Assembly: GCA_946481445.1 (NCBI GenBank)
Contig: CAMLOA010000113.1
Coordinates: 1-6,535 of the forward strand
Direction: 5' to 3'
Source of the DNA: an uncultured Devosia sp.
GTDB taxonomy: Bacteria > Pseudomonadota > Alphaproteobacteria > Rhizobiales > Devosiaceae
Length of the DNA stretch: 6,535 nt
Shown here in pieces: positions 5,561 to 6,535 of the stretch. The first letter of the stretch is position 1, and each line of letters starts with the position of its first letter. The translations under genes were made by a program, and so were the position numbers. Below the pieces are notes generated by a model. It was not told the DNA's origin. It saw only the letters and a list, made by a program, of their open reading frames with translations, and searched no databases.

Positions 5561-5577
5561 GTTAACAGGGCGGTAAC
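5561..5577 (+). promoter_or_regulatory. Candidate CtrA box upstream of eipA
   Basis: On the plus strand TTAA (5562-5565), seven bases, then GTAAC (5573-5577): one mismatch from TTAA-N7-TTAAC. The same site on the minus strand reads TTAC-N7-TTAAC, also one mismatch. It lies 28 bases ahead of the eipA start and 44 bases ahead of the divergent YHS start. In Brucella abortus, eipA is reported to be directly activated by CtrA, which supports this reading. No good -10 element is evident. Confidence 0.6.
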
Positions 5578-5605
5578 CGGCAGTCCTGCCGCGCGGAGAC
5601 CCACG

Positions 5606-6175
5606 ATGTTCAAGCGACTTGCGCTTCTGATTGCCCTGCTGGCGGCCTTCGCGGTCCCGGCCGCGCCCGCCATTGCACAGGGTTCGCTCAGCGACACCTA
5701 TTCGGGCAATGACCTGGTCGAGAACGGCCAGGCGTTTTTCGGCTCGGCCAGCCAGGGCCTGGCATCGGTGGTGGAGCGCGCTGTCGCCCAGTTCGGCCTG
5801 CCCAATGGCTATATCCTTGGCGAGGAGGCCGGCGGCGCGCTGTTCGCCGGAGCCCGCTACGGCGAAGGCGTCCTCTATACCCGCAATGCCGGCGAGTATC
5901 AGATCTGGTGGCAGGGCCCCTCGATCGGCTTCGACGTGGGCGGCGATGGCTCCAAGACCATGATCCTGGTCTACAACCTCAATTCGATCCAGGACGCGCT
6001 CGGCCGCTTTGCCGGCGTCGACGGCTCGGCCTATGTGCTGGGCGGCTTCGGCATGACGGTGGCCAAGCGCGGCAATGTGGTCATGGTGCCCATCCGCTCG
6101 GGCGTCGGCGCCCGTCTCGGCATCAGCGTGGGCTATCTCAAGTTCACCCACGAGCCGACCTGGAACCCCTTCTGA
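5606..6175 (+). CDS. eipA: EipA-like periplasmic envelope protein (DUF1134)
   Basis: 189-residue exported protein of the DUF1134 family. The Brucella abortus member EipA is a soluble periplasmic eight-stranded beta-barrel needed for envelope integrity, which also affects cell division. The start at 5606 is supported by GGAG seven bases upstream and a clear signal peptide (MFKRLALLIALLAAFAVPAA, cleavage likely after PAIA, before Gln25); an upstream in-frame ATG at 5546 would bury it. The mature part shows the family pattern: DTYSGNDLVENGQAFFGSAS (30-49), GLASVVERAVAQFGLPNGYI, the strand-rich LYTRNAGEYQIWWQGPSIGF (90-109), DVGGDGSKTMILVYNL and AYVLGGFGMTVAKRG, ending in EPTWNPF. Full length for the family, with no catalytic motif. 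It is divergent from the YHS gene, and the 88-bp gap holds a CtrA-like box. No intrinsic terminator follows it. Confidence 0.93.
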   Translation: MFKRLALLIALLAAFAVPAAPAIAQGSLSDTYSGNDLVENGQAFFGSASQGLASVVERAVAQFGLPNGYILGEEAGGALFAGARYGEGVLYTRNAGEYQIWWQGPSIGFDVGGDGSKTMILVYNLNSIQDALGRFAGVDGSAYVLGGFGMTVAKRGNVVMVPIRSGVGARLGISVGYLKFTHEPTWNPF

Positions 6176-6198
6176 CTCACCTGCCGCCCAATCCATTG

Positions 6199-6224
6199 GT
6201 CTGACAGCCATTTGGCTGTAAGAC
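6199..6224. promoter_or_regulatory. 26-bp imperfect palindrome ahead of a regulator gene
   Basis: The core ACAGCCA (6204-6210), TT, TGGCTGT (6213-6219) is perfect. It extends to outer arms GTCT (6199-6202) and AGAC (6221-6224) with one mismatched pair, so each arm is 12 bases. It ends seven bases before the ATG at 6232. A smaller inverted repeat, CCAAT-CC-ATTGG (6188-6199), abuts it. No T run follows. The size and position fit an operator for a dimeric regulator, perhaps autoregulation, but this is inference. Confidence 0.6.
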
Positions 6225-6231
6225 ACTCGCC

Positions 6232-6535
6232 ATGGGCGAGCGTCAAACCAGCTTCGGTCCGTTCCTCTTGCGCCCCGGGCGGGAACTGCTTCGGGACGGC
6301 AAGCCCGTGCCCATTGGCCATCGGGGCCTCACCCTGCTCGAAGCCCTGGTGGACGCATCGGGCGCCGTCGTGTCCAAGGCCGAACTGATGGATCGCGTGT
6401 GGCCGGGCCTGGCTGTGGAGGACGGGAACCTCACCGTGCAGGTGGCGGCACTGCGCAAGGAGCTCGGCCAGCGCGCTGACAACCGCGACTGGATCGTGAC
6501 CGTCCCGCGCGTGGGGTACCGGATGGAGCTGGACA
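6232..6535 (+). CDS. Winged-helix transcriptional regulator (3' end outside window)
   Basis: The frame is open from ATG 6232 to the window edge, giving 101 residues; an in-frame TGA at 6202-6204 makes this ATG the only upstream ATG start. The visible part is an OmpR/PhoB-type winged-helix domain placed at the N terminus: FGPFLLRPGRELLRDGKPVP as the first strands, HRGLTLLEALVDASGAVVSK, ELMDRVWPGLAVEDGNLTVQ leading into the recognition helix VAALRKELG, and the wing WIVTVPRVGYRMEL. With the DNA-binding domain first, it resembles CadC-like or adenylate-cyclase/TPR-type regulators rather than a two-component regulator, whose receiver would come first. What follows beyond the edge is unknown. The ribosome site is weak. 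A 26-bp palindrome lies just upstream, and eipA ends 56 bases before. Confidence 0.9.
   Translation, partial: MGERQTSFGPFLLRPGRELLRDGKPVPIGHRGLTLLEALVDASGAVVSKAELMDRVWPGLAVEDGNLTVQVAALRKELGQRADNRDWIVTVPRVGYRMELD

Noticed and set aside
5522..6226. 234-residue minus-strand frame opposite eipA
   Set aside because: It has antisense composition and covers the divergent promoter region, while the plus strand has a full DUF1134 protein.
1..6535. CRISPR array, tRNA, rRNA or insertion sequence
   Set aside because: I saw no regularly spaced repeats, no tRNA-like cloverleaf and no transposase reading frame.

Overview
The window looks like chromosomal DNA of a GC-rich alphaproteobacterium, most likely a Hyphomicrobiales member (a Devosia-like lineage is plausible but cannot be fixed from this sequence). 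The evidence is a CtrA response regulator, its phosphotransferase ChpT and an EipA-type DUF1134 periplasmic protein within 6.5 kb. I recall ctrA, chpT and eipA as close neighbours in Brucella, so this appears to be a conserved cell-cycle and envelope locus carrying extra genes.

Layout, left to right. 1-641 is the 3' part of ctrA (+), closed by a strong intrinsic terminator (668-700) and a 12-C run. 738-1361 (-) encodes a small exported protein of unknown function. A 215-bp divergent intergenic region (1362-1576) follows, with a large inverted repeat and a two-part promoter match of the ECF42 type (TGTCGA, 17 bp, CGTC). 1577-2443 (+) is an exported alpha/beta hydrolase. 2543-3811 (+) is an ECF42-type sigma factor with a C-terminal TPR region. 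Two RNA hairpins lie between hydrolase and sigma genes, the second pairing with the sigma start codon. The sigma gene overlaps tail-to-tail with a CheY-like response regulator (3808-4173, -) inside a perfect 16-bp palindrome. Then come chpT (4257-4931, -) and a periplasmic YHS-domain protein (5017-5517, -). Divergent from these is eipA (5606-6175, +), with a near-consensus CtrA box in the shared upstream region and a second one inside the YHS signal-peptide codons. The window ends in the N-terminal winged-helix domain of a transcriptional regulator (6232 onward, +), preceded by a 26-bp imperfect palindrome.

How the parts may work together. CtrA and ChpT are the output end of the alphaproteobacterial cell-cycle phosphorelay; the single-domain receiver next to chpT is a candidate further partner. 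CtrA boxes near eipA and the YHS gene would tie envelope proteins to the cell cycle. The insert between ctrA and chpT looks like a self-contained module: an ECF42 sigma factor probably drives, from its own promoter class, an operon of a secreted hydrolase plus itself. ECF42 genes are usually reported beside DGPF/YCII-domain proteins, and no such gene is visible here. This hydrolase-ECF42 pairing, with its promoter and leader hairpins, is the least ordinary part of the window.

All calls come from reading the sequence by eye; no database search or folding program was run.
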